Shown: in pieces, positions 23,400-34,526 of the stretch
Layout: every line of letters begins with the position of its first letter
How positions within the stretch are numbered: position 1 is the stretch's first letter
Source of the DNA: Eurosta solidaginis
Lineage: Eukaryota; Arthropoda; Insecta; Diptera; Tephritidae
NCBI RefSeq assembly: GCF_040869045.1
Contig: NC_090321.1
Coordinates: forward strand, 72,697,183-72,761,182
Direction of reading: 5' to 3'
DNA length: 64,000 nt
Program-made: the position numbers and the translations under genes
The notes under the pieces: model-generated
Told to the model about the DNA's origin: nothing
What the model saw: the letters and a program-made list of their open reading frames with translations, nothing else
Databases searched by the model: none

Positions 23400-23495
23400 A
23401 TGAGCAACTTCGCGGAAGAAAAAGATTTTACTTTGCGGTTTATTGAAACCTACGAATGCAAAGGTCGGATGGAAAAAAAAATTGCCAAGAATCAG
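23400..23495 (+). CDS. Possible first coding exon, 32 codons, unknown
   Basis: An ATG followed by 32 open codons ends exactly at AATCAG|GTAATT, a plausible splice donor. The peptide (FTLRFIETYECKGRM) is vaguely like the start of a MADF-type DNA-binding domain, but the normally conserved proline/tryptophan part is missing. I found no following exon, because the next kilobases are repeats. It could be the broken start of a host gene, a transposon-encoded gene, or chance. Confidence 0.15.
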
Positions 23496-23822
23496 GTAAT
23501 TTTCTTAGTGGCTTAAGATTAGCATCTTATTATATTAAAATTGAATAAGCTACAAAACTGCATACTCGAAAAAAGTTGAAAAATTTTTATGAAAATTCGC
23601 AAAATTTACAAGCAATAAAAAATCGTCATCCGATGGCATGTTTACGTCTGCGCGCTACGAATTTTCAATAAAAATTGCGCTTGATGCTTTCTGCTTGTGT
23701 GGTGGCCGGGCATACTTTTGTTCAGTCAAAATGTGCGTGTTGCTATTAAGTGAATGGAATGGAATGAAAACATAAAACTTTGAAATTTTTGTGTGTTGTA
23801 AGCATGGTTCTTATGTACAGGT

Positions 23823-24180
23823 TGGCTCATCTCATCAGCTGATTTTATTTATGTCATTGCATGGTCGAAGGGATTGTCAAAAGGAGATGGCAAACTCAAA
23901 ATGAAACCAACATATTGGCAACATTTTACTTACACATACAAAAACTGCAAGTTTTATGTTTCCATTCCATACCACTCGCACCAACACCAATACACGGATT
24001 TTGACAATTTGAACAGACATATTTTGTTGCTTTACAGATGAGCCAATCTGTATATAGTTGAACCATGGTTGTAAGAAAATGTGATCAATATTTTGGTTTC
24101 ATTTTGAGTTTGCCATCTTCTTTTGACAATCTCTAATCCAGTGAAATGAAAGAAATAAAATCAGCTGATGAGATGAGCCA
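23823..24180. mobile_element. Palindromic element with about 115-bp arms
   Basis: The left arm (23823-23937, from TGGCTCATCTCATCAGCTGA) and right arm (24065-24180, ending in the reverse complement) are clear inverted copies, including a shared GAGATGGCAAACTCAAAATG block. A centre of about 130 bp separates them. One arm of the same family is present at 47965-48085. Confidence 0.78.
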
Positions 24181-24214
24181 TGCGTGACGTTTAAATCTAC
24201 TCAATAAACACACT

Positions 24215-24395
24215 TTACAAGGTTGCATTTGCAGTTTGAAACAATTTATTACGCAATTTTTTTTTTTTTAATTTTAATTTGGCAATTTATTATTTCAATT
24301 TATTATATGATAAATTGCGTAATAAATTGCCAAAATAGTATAAATTGGCAATTTGGTTTGTGTTTGTACAAAGTATAAAATTAGTTCTGGGTTAT
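24215..24395. repeat. AT-rich repeat X next to the palindromic element
   Basis: The region around AACAATTTATTACGCAATT and ATAAATTGCGTAATAAATTGCC is partly self-complementary. It recurs in the opposite orientation at 47757-47925, again next to the palindromic-element arm, so the two parts probably belong to one element. Confidence 0.6.
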
Positions 24396-24638
24396 CATAT
24401 GCACAGCTACTGATTCCTTGACAGTTTTCCAGAGTTTCCCAGACAAATTATTCTGCCTTTTTCTAACATCCTTGCTATTTCACCAGAGATCTGGGGGGTT
24501 TATTGGTATGTGTAAATTTTGAAATGGAAATTTTTATTATATAATATTTGTAAAAATTAAATAACTATAGCCGTGTTTTTTTACACGCGTATACGTTTAC
24601 GTCTGCGCGTAAAAAACGCGTATCCTCGCATAGATAAT

Positions 24639-25080
24639 AGGGGGACTAGTTTAACGTTATAAATGCCTTATAAAGTGTGTAAACGTATAAATTTATCTAC
24701 TGCGGAAATGAAATGTCAAAATTTTTATGAAAAATCATTTACACAATTAGTATAAATTTACGCGCACATTTCATGGTGTAAACGCGGTAAACTCAAAGGA
24801 ATGCAACCATGCAAACATAATTGCCGTCCTTTTCATCAGAAATCTCCGACGTCAGCAAGTCATTTACAAGAATATCTTAGTAAAGATGTTTTAGTTTTGA
24901 TTTTTCACTTAATCTTGGCATTTTTAAATTTGTATAACAATCGAACATTTTTTTTGCAATAATACAGCTGATCGACAATTAAGGTTATCAAGAATATTAC
25001 TAGGTGCGTTCATATAACAGCGTGTGTAAATGGATATAATTTTACACCTTATAAATTTATATGCTTTAATGTGTCCCCCT
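24639..25080. mobile_element. Possible MITE with AGGGGGAC ends
   Basis: AGGGGGAC at the left and GTCCCCCT at the right, with further imperfect matches (TATAAA, TTATAAGGTGT-type) inside and AAT on both outer flanks. About 440 bp. There is no second copy in the window. Confidence 0.4.
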
Positions 25081-25274
25081 AATGCTTAGGAGACCCATCT
25101 AGCGGCAGTGGTATAATAACTAGCTACAGAACTGGGTGTACCTAAAATCGGAGACACAAACCTCTGGTGGCCATAATGTATAACATATAGCTGAATCTGT
25201 TGCGATGAGTAGTGGATACACACCATTTTTAGATGTGATACATAGAATTAGTCATGAGGTGAAACATATACAGC

Positions 25275-26180
25275 CCGATTCTAAACGAAAATTCCGTGCG
25301 AGTTTTTTCCCTTCTCCCATTCCTCGTATTCTAAATAAAAATTCCTTGTGAGTTTTTTCACTTCTCCCTTTCCTCCTATTCTGAACAATGTTCGAAAAAG
25401 CGGAAATCGGTTATGGGAGAAAAGTAGGTATTATGAATGTGAGGGAGAGGGAGATTTCTCTGCCATTTCATAGGAGTTTTTTGCTAGTTAAATTAAAGGG
25501 TATGCATCAAAATAGTTAAAGGAATTTGGTTCTTTTAAGAAAAAACACTTATTTGTACAAATTTGTGCTAAAATATGTATTTACATTCTACCACAATATT
25601 CTCACTGTTAATACAACAACAACAACCACAATATTCATTATTTTAAGTCGAAAAGCAAATCATAAGCAACGGAAGAGCTCTTCGTATATTTGATGCAGCC
25701 ATCCAGAAATTGCGCAAGGATTTTTTAAGAAGGCTTAAATAGATTTTGGCATATGGCGAAAGGCGAACTCAACTCGACTTGGCCGCCAGAAAATTGCTTT
25801 GCAGAATGAATGCGTGCAACTCCGGCGGATTAGTGTTATCCCGCCGTCTTATTCTTCTTATGCTCCTCTGTTGATGTTGCTGTGGCACCAATTCATTACT
25901 CTTATTTCAGTGAATACCACATGAAACACAATACTGTGCATTGTTTATACCTTATTCCTTAATTTCAAACAAATTCGCAACAATAATTAAACTTTTAAAT
26001 TTTTTAAACAAAATAAGAAATGCGCAACGCACATTCAAGTGACAAAACAGCTGACTTCGAAAATTCGAAATTCCTATTCCCCAATTATTCTTCTCCCTAG
26101 GAGAAAAGAATTGGAGGAATTTTTCCGCGGGAATAAAAAAATCCGCGAGAACAAAATTCCGCGAGAATATTTAGAATTGG
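25275..26180. mobile_element. Non-autonomous element with CCGATTCTAAA ends
   Basis: The left end (CCGATTCTAAA) and right end (reverse complement of CCAATTCTAAA) enclose about 906 bp. Near the left end a block of about 60 bp (ATTCTAAA...GAGTTTTTTC..CTTCTCCC) is duplicated; near the right end related TTCCGCGAGAA motifs recur. No transposase ORF survives. The ends resemble those of the Harbinger-like remnant at 42355-43478, so the two may be related. Confidence 0.5.
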
Positions 26181-26535
26181 TTTGATAACGTTTCCTTTTC
26201 TGAAATAAATTGTTGCCTAAGTAAATGGTAGAGCCTTAATAGTGTTATTCCTACCCCAGAAAATTGTCAACATTTATAGTGCATATAAAGAACATTTCAT
26301 CTCACCATATTCACTCATATCACAAATCACAGAAGAAGAATGCGCATTGCGCATGTAAACATTAGATTATCTCTTTTTTATGGGCAATTCTTACGTCATT
26401 TTCCTTTAGCTCTTGTTTTTTCTCTTTCTTTCATTCGCTCAGTCAACTGTGACGTAGTTGCACAGAACGAAGCAATTTTGAACTTGTGAATGCGCAATCT
26501 GGTAGATGATCTGTGCACTCATATTTGCCGTCTTT

Positions 26536-26880
26536 CAGTGAGTTTTACAGCTCCGGCTCACGCTCAATTCTCACGGGAATGCTCTGGATCATTGAGAGAC
26601 TTGAGAAGCAGAAATTTTCGCACACGTGAAATGTGATAGGCAGATGTCGCCGCCGTTTTTCATTTAACTCATACGGCGAAAGGCTAAGCAGCGACATCTA
26701 TTTTTGAAAAAGAAGGTTTATTAAAGGCCGCATTGCCAACCTAAAAAGAAGTAATTAACAAATTATCTGGCTCACAAATTGAACCAGTCTTCTATCTGGA
26801 TTTATCTGGCTCAAATCGTTGTTGTTGCATTTACATGCAAAATTATTTATCTGGTTCAGGATTTTGCCACCGGATGATAG
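26536..26880 (+). repeat. Interspersed repeat B, copy 1
   Basis: Starts CAGTGAGTTTTACAGCTCCGG and ends GATTTTGCCACCGGATGATAG. A second copy begins at 60419 and is interrupted by another element. Copy 1 has about 38 extra bases near 26690-26730 that copy 2 lacks. The nature is unknown; there is no ORF. Confidence 0.7.
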
Positions 26881-26894
26881 CTATTAACAGAGTA

Positions 26895-28271
26895 CCCTTC
26901 AAAAAACGCGACTACTCTATAAATAATGTAAGTAATACTCCTTTGGGAGTATAGGACTGCTCCAAATCTAATCTGTATTCATACAAAAAATGTGCTCCAA
27001 TTAACATTGCGATGTCCTAGGAGAGGAGTAGGTGATCCCACTCTCGCTTTGTTTGTGAGTATTCCATAGAGTACATACGTTAGAGTACTTTCCAAAGTAC
27101 TTTCACTGTAGTACTCCATGGAGCACCCACAGAGGATCATATGCCAAAGTACTAAAGAGGAATTGTGTCGGAAAGAATTATCGAAGTGAATTTAATTTAA
27201 AATGAAAGTAAATGAAGAGGGGCAATACAACTTTTATATTTTATACTACGAATATTCTTATGTTATTTAGCATTTGCGTGAATAAAGAAACTAATATAAT
27301 ACGCATGCGCACACGTGAATAAAGAAACTAATGTAATATGTATACATAAAACCAGTGCGCTCCCTGCAAAAATTGTTGGATTACGTGTTCCATTTTCTTC
27401 ATGTTGGAGTACTCTAACAATACTCCTTTGCAATGCGTTTGTGGACCACCATCAGCCGATCATTGCTCGTTTTTTAACGATAGTGATCACGACACGATGA
27501 CGATCGAAAAGAGTTGCCAAAAGTTAAATATTGCATGCAAATAACTAATAATAAAATTTTACTTTGGCAACTCTGATAAAATGCAACAGCGCACTGGTTT
27601 TATGTATACATATTATATTAGTTTCTTTATTCACGTGTGCGTATGCGTATTATATTAGTTTCTTTATTCACGCAAATGCTAAATAACATAAGAATATTCG
27701 TAGTATAAAATATAAAAGTTGCATTGCCCCTCTTCATTTACTTTCATTTTAAATTAAATTCACTTCGATAATTCTTTCCGACACAATTCCTCTTTAGTGC
27801 TTTGGCATATGATCCTCTGTGGGTGCTCCATGGAGTACTACAGTGAAAGTACTCTAACGTATGTACTCTATGGAATACTCACAAACAAAGCGAGAGTGGG
27901 ATCACCTACTCCTCTCCTAGGACATCGCAATGTTAATTGGAGCACATTTTTTGTATGAATATAGATTAGACTTGGAGCAGTTCTATACTCCCAAAGGAGT
28001 ATTCCTTACATTATTTATAGAGTACTCGCGTTTTTTGAAGGGCTGTTGCATTTTATCAGAGTTGCCAAAGTAAAATTTTATTATTAGTTATTTGCATGCA
28101 ATATTTAACTTTTGGCAACTCTGTTCGATCGTCATCGTGTCGTGATCACTATCGTTAAAAAACGAGCAATGATCGGCTGATGCTGGTCCGCAAACGCATT
28201 GCAAAGGAGTATTGTTAGAGTACTCCAACATGAAGAAAATGGAACACGTAATCCAACAATTTTTGCAGGGT
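26895..28271. repeat. A-B-A'-B' double inverted structure
   Basis: Segment A (26895-27360, 466 bp) is inverted as A' (27589-28042, 454 bp), and segment B (27362-27588) is inverted as B' (28044-28271). The order is therefore A, B, A', B' rather than the A, B, B', A' of a simple palindrome. A and A' differ mainly by a 12-base gap near 27096; B and B' differ by only a few bases. Inside B and B' is a 68-bp mini-element with ends CAGAGTTGCCAAA and its reverse complement, hAT-like in appearance. Short ORFs over B and B' are mirror copies and not genes. Confidence 0.85.
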
Positions 28272-29394
28272 ATATGTGGAACTCAAGAGCGAATTGAGAG
28301 TTTACAGAGTTGCACTGCCACACCGTCATTTAATACAGGGTAAAAGTGTAACGCTTTTGCGTTGCGAGCAGGCAACAATTTTCACAATAGAACGAAATAC
28401 ACTCTAAAAACAGTATGTAAAAATGCAAGCTTATTGCTAGTATTTTTTTGTGTAATCTTACAATTTTTTTGCATAGTCCCGCACTTAATGTGTATTTTTC
28501 TTATTTACACAGCAATGCCACAATCTTACCAACGTTTATGCTGTAAAAATACATATAGTTCGCGAAATTACTAACAACGTTTGTAAGCTAACACAAAGGT
28601 GTGTACATTTACAACAAAAGCTTAGTGGGCATTGCCGATCGACACCATCTTAACGCGTCGTGTTCATTTGTTTTAGTCAATCGGCAGTGTGCGGTTTATC
28701 GGAAAGCGTGAATAATTATTTTAGTGCATAATTATAATTATTATAAGTTATTGTAATACGTAAGTTATTTTTACTTTAATAAGAATAATGCTGAAAAATT
28801 ATGTGCATTGGCAGCAAAACGCCGAGCATAAGTGTAGCGTTTGTGGCTGGTGTTTCGATAGCGTTAAATCCATTTTCCCTCATTTGCACGTTTTGTTTAT
28901 AATTTAACACCCAGGATTAAGCAAAATAAGTATTTTATAATACCTGTATTAATTTGATAATATAGTATATATTAATTCAATTAAAGTGCCTGTATGAACT
29001 GAACTGAATTCTGACTGAAAATAAATTTTATTAAAATATCAAAATCTTATTCGTATTGCAACTACATAAAATGTATATGTTTATAATTAAACACCCAGGA
29101 TCAAGCAAAATAAGTATTTTATAATACCTGTTTTTTTTTTAAATGTAAATGCATTTAAACATATACATGTTATTAGCTGAAAATACAATCAAATATTTTC
29201 AAAAAGGTGGGAAGTGGGTTACAGGGGCTAAGGGGTATGTGGCATTGCGCATATGATAAGTAAGTTCACTAAAACCGTTGTATATTTTACGTATTTTGAA
29301 TGGTAATCATTACGCATAAGGTTGGTAAATTCACTAAAATCGTTGTAAAATGTTACGCATTTTGAATCGTAGTTTTTACGCATGTGTTTAGTAA
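28272..29394. other. AT-rich region with short direct repeats
   Basis: Contains two nearly identical blocks of about 50 bp (28895-28947 and 29078-29129, core CACCCAGGAT and GCAAAATAAGTATTTTATAA) and a tandem pair of about 65-bp units (29255-29320 and 29321-29385, core TTCACTAAAA.CGTTGTA). No gene is supported apart from the weak ORF at 28788-28907. The region may belong to a DNA element into which the R1-clade element was inserted. Confidence 0.5.
28788..28907 (+). CDS. 39-codon ORF with a single zinc-finger-like motif
   Basis: ATG at 28788 opens 39 codons up to TAA at 28905-28907. The peptide contains CSVCGWCF...FPHLH, a C-x2-C-x12-H-x1-H pattern that only loosely fits a C2H2 finger (the last spacing is too short). 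It is too short to trust and no exon partner is evident. It could be an exon of a degraded gene or chance. Confidence 0.15.
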   Translation: MLKNYVHWQQNAEHKCSVCGWCFDSVKSIFPHLHVLFII

Positions 29395-30123
29395 GGGCTT
29401 TACACAGTCTGAGCTCAGGCCAAGGGGGTCACTGCTGGCGGACAGTGAACGGCCTATTAATTAGGTTAGCTGCGAATATCAAATAAGCAGCCCTCGACCA
29501 AGAGCGGCTGGTGAGGAGGGTTTGGCTTAAAAGGCCTAACGCACCCTGAGAACCTCCAGTGACAGGGCGAGTAGATGCCGCCCTGAATTAAGCATCCACA
29601 GCCTAGTGCGGGGTTGCTTCGAGGGAATACCTACCCAAGATAGGGAGGCAACTATACGACGTGGGATACACACTCAGGAAGGTAAAGAGGTAAATTATTT
29701 GTAAATTTAAGGTGATTGTCACATTAAGACTGAGCCCAGTAAGGTCTTAATTAAGGTATACTGGAATCAACGACTCGGATATGTTTGTTAAGGGCTGGCG
29801 AATGTGGCATTCGGAAATCTCAGTACACGGCTTGACACACCGTCGAAATGACTTTCCGGTTAATGTCCCATTCGTCTCCGTCCCGTTAAAACCTTGGCAG
29901 GCCTTGGGGTACGTTCAAAGTCCGTCATCATTAAGTTGGTGGTGCAGGTTCGGTTGAGATCCTCCCGATTAATACTGATCTGGCTCTGAACGCAGTCTTC
30001 ATGAGGGACTGCGTCAACCTTCACGTGGCCTCCCTGCCTTCGCATAGACAACCACGGGATCTATATAGGTAACTGCACACTCGGACCAAGATAGCGGCCT
30101 CAAGTGGGGACCCAATTAAATAA

Positions 30124-31557
30124 ATGATGAGCAACAACAATACTAAAATAAAAAACCAAACACAGGAGAATGAAATGGCGTTCAATCCATTTGTAGGAAG
30201 GAAGCTAGCTCGCTCTCCAGAAGGGCGTGGCCCATCGGCTGGGGGCCTTAACATTTCGTCGCAAGTGGTAACGAAACCCAAAGGAGCGGAGGCCGAAAGC
30301 AAGCAAGGAGCGTTGTCGCCGGGTGCTACACCGAAGCTTTGCAAAAAGAACTCCGACAGCAAGGCTCAAACGGGCACACCATTATTAAGTGAGCTAATTA
30401 AGCAGGCGTCAGCTGCGTTAAATCAGCAAAACCCCCCTGGAGAGAAAAAGATGACCAAGCTAGGCAAGGCGATTGAGGACTTGATGCAGTTCTTCATAGG
30501 GCGTAATAATATACACGCGGAAATCAAGCGCTTGGCCTCCGTAATAAAAGTGCTGTACATCGAGTCGGCCCTAGAGGTAAAGAATTTAGAACATAAATTG
30601 CGTGCAAGCGAATGCGCCAAGGATAGAAGTCCATCACCCCCCGGAAAGCGACCGAGGAAAAATTCGTACTCGACCAAGGAGAACAACGTGGTAAAACCCA
30701 CTACTACTCTAAAAGATGTCTTACCAGGGCACGTGGGTGGACACAAACGACGGCAAGAAACGCAAGAGAAGACGGAGCGGAAAGAGGAAACTGCAGCCCA
30801 AAAGACGGGAGAGTGGCAGTTAGCCAAAAAGAAGAGCAAGAAAAAATCACTTAAGGCTAGGCCGGATGCAATCATCATTTCCAAGGCGGGGGATGCGACG
30901 TACGCCGACATATTGCGTAAAGTGAGAAGATGCGACGAATTAAAATCCCTGGGTGATGACGTCAAAACGATTAGAAGAACGGCGAAAGGAGAGCTGTTAC
31001 TAGAGCTGAAAAAATTGCAAGATGGGAAAACAAGCGCGTACCAAGCAGAAATTGAAGCGGTACTAAAGGACTCGGCTAAAGTTATAACAAAGTCCCAAAT
31101 GGTCACGCTACAGTGCAGAGATCTCGATGAGATTACTACGCCCGAGGAGATTTGCAACGCCCTCCACCAGCAATGCAACATCAAACTTCCAGATGTGGCT
31201 GCCATAAAAAGCATACGCACAGGGTACAGTGGCACGAAGTCGGCACTTATAAGCCTTACAGCGGATGATGCCAAGGCGGTTCTTAATACGCAAAGAATCC
31301 GGGTAGGATGGGTTTCCTGCCGAATTAGAGAACTCAAGCAAGAAAAACGCTGTTATAGGTGCTGGGGCTACGGGCATATAGCTCAGAAATGTAAGGAGAC
31401 TGTAGATAGGTCTAGCCTATGCAGGAAATGCGGCCAGGAAGGTCATAAGGCTGCAAGTTGCGAAAATGCACCGAAATGCGCGCTATGTGGGGGACAACAT
31501 TCAGCAGGCAGTTTTAAATGCCCACAACGAGAGGGCAGCAAAATGACTGTCTCATGA
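30124..31557 (+). CDS. R1-clade ORF1 protein (Gag-like, three CCHC zinc knuckles)
   Basis: 477 residues. The N-terminal 180 residues are hydrophilic and Lys/Pro/Ser-rich. A basic stretch (residues about 205-250) precedes the conserved central region (about 255-405). Three zinc knuckles follow at about 410-468: CYRCWGYGHIAQKC, CRKCGQEGHKAASC and CALCGGQHSAGSFKC. ORF1 proteins of this type bind the element RNA and assemble the particle. The start is the first of two adjacent ATGs at 30124. The TGA stop (31555-31557) overlaps the ORF2 ATG (31554), which suggests reinitiation or coupled translation. No frameshift or stop is seen. Confidence 0.9.
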   Translation: MMSNNNTKIKNQTQENEMAFNPFVGRKLARSPEGRGPSAGGLNISSQVVTKPKGAEAESKQGALSPGATPKLCKKNSDSKAQTGTPLLSELIKQASAALNQQNPPGEKKMTKLGKAIEDLMQFFIGRNNIHAEIKRLASVIKVLYIESALEVKNLEHKLRASECAKDRSPSPPGKRPRKNSYSTKENNVVKPTTTLKDVLPGHVGGHKRRQETQEKTERKEETAAQKTGEWQLAKKKSKKKSLKARPDAIIISKAGDATYADILRKVRRCDELKSLGDDVKTIRRTAKGELLLELKKLQDGKTSAYQAEIEAVLKDSAKVITKSQMVTLQCRDLDEITTPEEICNALHQQCNIKLPDVAAIKSIRTGYSGTKSALISLTADDAKAVLNTQRIRVGWVSCRIRELKQEKRCYRCWGYGHIAQKCKETVDRSSLCRKCGQEGHKAASCENAPKCALCGGQHSAGSFKCPQREGSKMTVS

Positions 31558-34526
31558 GGGTATTGCAGCTCAATTTAAACCATTGCGAGCCAGCCCAAGA
31601 GCTATTATCCCAAACAGTCTATGAAGGAGGATATGACATAGTGGTACTCTCTGAACAATACAAAAATCGCCAGGAGCAGGGTTGGCTCTCAGATTCAGCA
31701 GGGAAAGCCTCAATTTGGGCACCAGGGAAATTTCTCCCACAGGAAATTATGACGCCAACGGTAGCAGGATTCACGTGGGCAAAAATCAACGGTATATACG
31801 TCTTCAGTTGCTATGCCCCTCCGAGCATGACCATCGCCGAGTTCGAAGACATGATATACGGGATCACCATTGAAGCACGAGGTAAACACCCGCTTTTAGT
31901 GTGTGGAGACTTCAATGCATGGTCATCTGTGTGGGGAAGTAGACGAACCAACGAAAGAGGGAGAGTTCTCCTCGAAAGTCTTACTTCTTTGAGGTTAGAA
32001 CTCCTAAATGAACCAGGGATATATACCTTCGATACAGGTACCAGACGATCCATTATAGATCTCACCTTCGCTAGCAGCGAAATAGCAAGACGAGCAAAAT
32101 GGTCCATAAGCAACGTCTACACACACAGCGACCATAAAGCTATTAGCGTAGAGCTGCTCGAAACTCCACGAGCGGTAGCAGCAAGACATCGACAAAGTAG
32201 GAAATGGAAACAGCACCTTTTCGACCCACAAATATTTGACATTATCTGGAAGGACGCCATAGTACGAGAATCGCATGCGGAAGACCAGTCGGTTCAAATC
32301 ACTAAGTTGCTATGTATGGCATGTGATGCTGCCATGCCCAGAAGTCGCGGAAAAGCACAGCGCACTCCGGTATATTGGTGGAATGACGAAATTGCGGAAG
32401 AGCGTAGAAAATGCCACAAAGCACGAAGAATAGCGCAGAGGGCACGCTCATCACCACGATATGCAGAGCTACACAGCACCTATGTCGCACAAAGAAAGGC
32501 ACTTAAAAATGCCATAAAAAAGAGCAAGAAGTTATGCTTTAGGGAACTGCTGGATAATGTCGACCTAGATCCTTGGGGATCAGCCTACAGAACTGTGATG
32601 GCCAAAGTTAAAGGACCGATATCACAGCAACCTACGTGCCCGATACTGATGAATATTATTGTTGAAACACTTTTCCCGGCGCAAGATCGCTGGACTTATT
32701 CAAGCGAGGATCTAGAAAGTACGGAAATTCCGCAAATTACAGAGCAAGAGGTGCTGGACGCTGCAAAAAGAGTTGCTGATAACAAATCCCCAGGACCCGA
32801 CGAAGTACCAAACATAGCCCTTAAAGCCGCGATTACAACTAGGGCTACATTATTTACTGATCTTTTTAATGCCTGTATGCAAGAAGGCGTGTTCCCTCGC
32901 CCGTGGAAACGACAAAGACTTGTCCTATTACTGAAACGTGGTAAACAGCCGGACCAACCATCCTCATATAGGCCACTTTGTATGCTGGATTCCCTAGGGA
33001 AGATTTTCGAGCGTATAATTAGTGAGCGCCTACAGCTGACTCTAGAAAGACCAGGTGGCTTATCGAATAGTCAATATGGATTTCGCAAATCAAGATCCAC
33101 CGTAGATGCAATACAAACAGTCGTCAATATAGCTAGAGAAGCTATCTCTGGAGGCCAAAATAAAAGGAAGTTCTGTGCACTGATTATGTTGGACATCAAG
33201 AATGCTTTTAACACTGCGAACTGGATGCAGATAATGGCAGCGCTGCAAAGCTTCGGCACTCCAGCTTACTTACGCAGAATTATAGGTAGCTATCTTAAAG
33301 ACAGAGTACTTCTTTTTGACACGGATCAAGGAGCTAAAGAGTACAAAATCACAGGAGGCGTCCCACAGGGATCTGTTCTCGGTCCAACGCTTTGGAATGT
33401 AATGTATGACGGGGTGCTAAAGATTGATCTACCAGAAAACACGCAAATTGTGGGATATGCTGATGATATTGCAGTGGTAGTAGTGGCCAAGAAACTGGAC
33501 CTGCTTCAAGCATTATGTAATGACGCCGTAGCAAGAATAAAGGAATGGCTGACCAATACAGGACTGGAGTTGGCTAGCCAAAAGACGGAAGTGTTATTAG
33601 TAAGCTCCAAACGGTCGGCGAACGAGTTAGTCTTAACTGTCGGGGATCATCAAATCACCTCAAAGGATTCCTTAAAATACTTAGGAGTGCACATTGACTC
33701 TAAGTTAACTTTCAAAGAGCACTTCAGAGCGGTGGGGGAGAAAATTACCAAAGTTAATGGATCACTTATGCGAATAATGCCTAACATTGGTGGTCCGAGC
33801 GAAGCTATACGTCAGCTATTGTCCACAGTAACCATCTCAATAATACTATACGCAGCACCAGTGTGGTATGGATCTAAACAGACCCATCAAAAATATATAT
33901 TAGCAGCATACCGACTTGCTTCTTTAAGAATAGCAAGTGCTTATCGGACGGTGTCCGACGACGCGATCCTGGTTCTAACCCGGAAAATCCCAGTGGACTT
34001 ACTGGCAAGCGAAATGGCCGATCTGTATAACACTAATATCGAGCGACCATCTGAAGAAGACAAGAAAAGAGCAAGGACACAAACAATAGCTAAGTGGCAA
34101 GAACGGTGGGAGGCCTCGAGTAAAGGGCGTTGGACTTTCACACTAGTTTGGAACGTAGCTCAATGGAATGAGCGGAAGCACGGCGAACTGAACTACCATC
34201 TCACGCAAATAATGAGTGGACATGGCGGTTTCAAAGAGTATTTATGGAAGCGTAGGATAGAGGAAGATCCTCATTGCCCAATGTGTACCACAGAGTTAGA
34301 AAACGCAGAACACGTCATGTTCTACTGCCCCCGTTTCCACGAAGAAAGACTCACCTTGCATGGAGTCTTTGGGGAGGAACCTACCACGAGAAATTTAGTT
34401 TCACATATGTGCAGCAGGAAAGAATGCTGGACTGCAGTGAGCAAAATGGCATTTATAGTAATGACACGCCTGATGGATGTTGAGAGGGAGCGCAGAGAAA
34501 TGCGCATGCGAAGCAGTGGTGATTAA
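31554..34526 (+). CDS. R1-clade ORF2 protein: endonuclease and reverse transcriptase
   Basis: About 990 residues from ATG 31554, which overlaps the ORF1 stop as ATGA; the open frame extends 12 codons upstream without a better start. The endonuclease domain comes first (VLQLNLNHCE, LLVCGDFNAWSSVWGS, THSDHKAI). The reverse transcriptase follows (KSPGPDEVP, SYRPLCMLDSLGK, GGVPQGSVLGPTLWN, YADDIAVVV near residue 634). A terminal zinc knuckle (CPMCTTELENAEHVMFYC) lies at about 915-932. It performs target-primed reverse transcription in the nucleus. There is no RNase H domain. The frame is intact over its whole length and the catalytic motifs are conserved, so it is probably functional. Confidence 0.9.
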   Translation: MRVLQLNLNHCEPAQELLSQTVYEGGYDIVVLSEQYKNRQEQGWLSDSAGKASIWAPGKFLPQEIMTPTVAGFTWAKINGIYVFSCYAPPSMTIAEFEDMIYGITIEARGKHPLLVCGDFNAWSSVWGSRRTNERGRVLLESLTSLRLELLNEPGIYTFDTGTRRSIIDLTFASSEIARRAKWSISNVYTHSDHKAISVELLETPRAVAARHRQSRKWKQHLFDPQIFDIIWKDAIVRESHAEDQSVQITKLLCMACDAAMPRSRGKAQRTPVYWWNDEIAEERRKCHKARRIAQRARSSPRYAELHSTYVAQRKALKNAIKKSKKLCFRELLDNVDLDPWGSAYRTVMAKVKGPISQQPTCPILMNIIVETLFPAQDRWTYSSEDLESTEIPQITEQEVLDAAKRVADNKSPGPDEVPNIALKAAITTRATLFTDLFNACMQEGVFPRPWKRQRLVLLLKRGKQPDQPSSYRPLCMLDSLGKIFERIISERLQLTLERPGGLSNSQYGFRKSRSTVDAIQTVVNIAREAISGGQNKRKFCALIMLDIKNAFNTANWMQIMAALQSFGTPAYLRRIIGSYLKDRVLLFDTDQGAKEYKITGGVPQGSVLGPTLWNVMYDGVLKIDLPENTQIVGYADDIAVVVVAKKLDLLQALCNDAVARIKEWLTNTGLELASQKTEVLLVSSKRSANELVLTVGDHQITSKDSLKYLGVHIDSKLTFKEHFRAVGEKITKVNGSLMRIMPNIGGPSEAIRQLLSTVTISIILYAAPVWYGSKQTHQKYILAAYRLASLRIASAYRTVSDDAILVLTRKIPVDLLASEMADLYNTNIERPSEEDKKRARTQTIAKWQERWEASSKGRWTFTLVWNVAQWNERKHGELNYHLTQIMSGHGGFKEYLWKRRIEEDPHCPMCTTELENAEHVMFYCPRFHEERLTLHGVFGEEPTTRNLVSHMCSRKECWTAVSKMAFIVMTRLMDVERERREMRMRSSGD

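Noticed and set aside
27315..28329. Two similar ORFs (61 and 65 codons) as a duplicated gene
   Set aside because: They lie on inverted copies B and B' of a palindromic element; similarity follows from the DNA duplication.
30423..31337. 304-codon minus-strand ORF
   Set aside because: Antisense to the R1-clade ORF1, which has clear zinc knuckles and the expected position.
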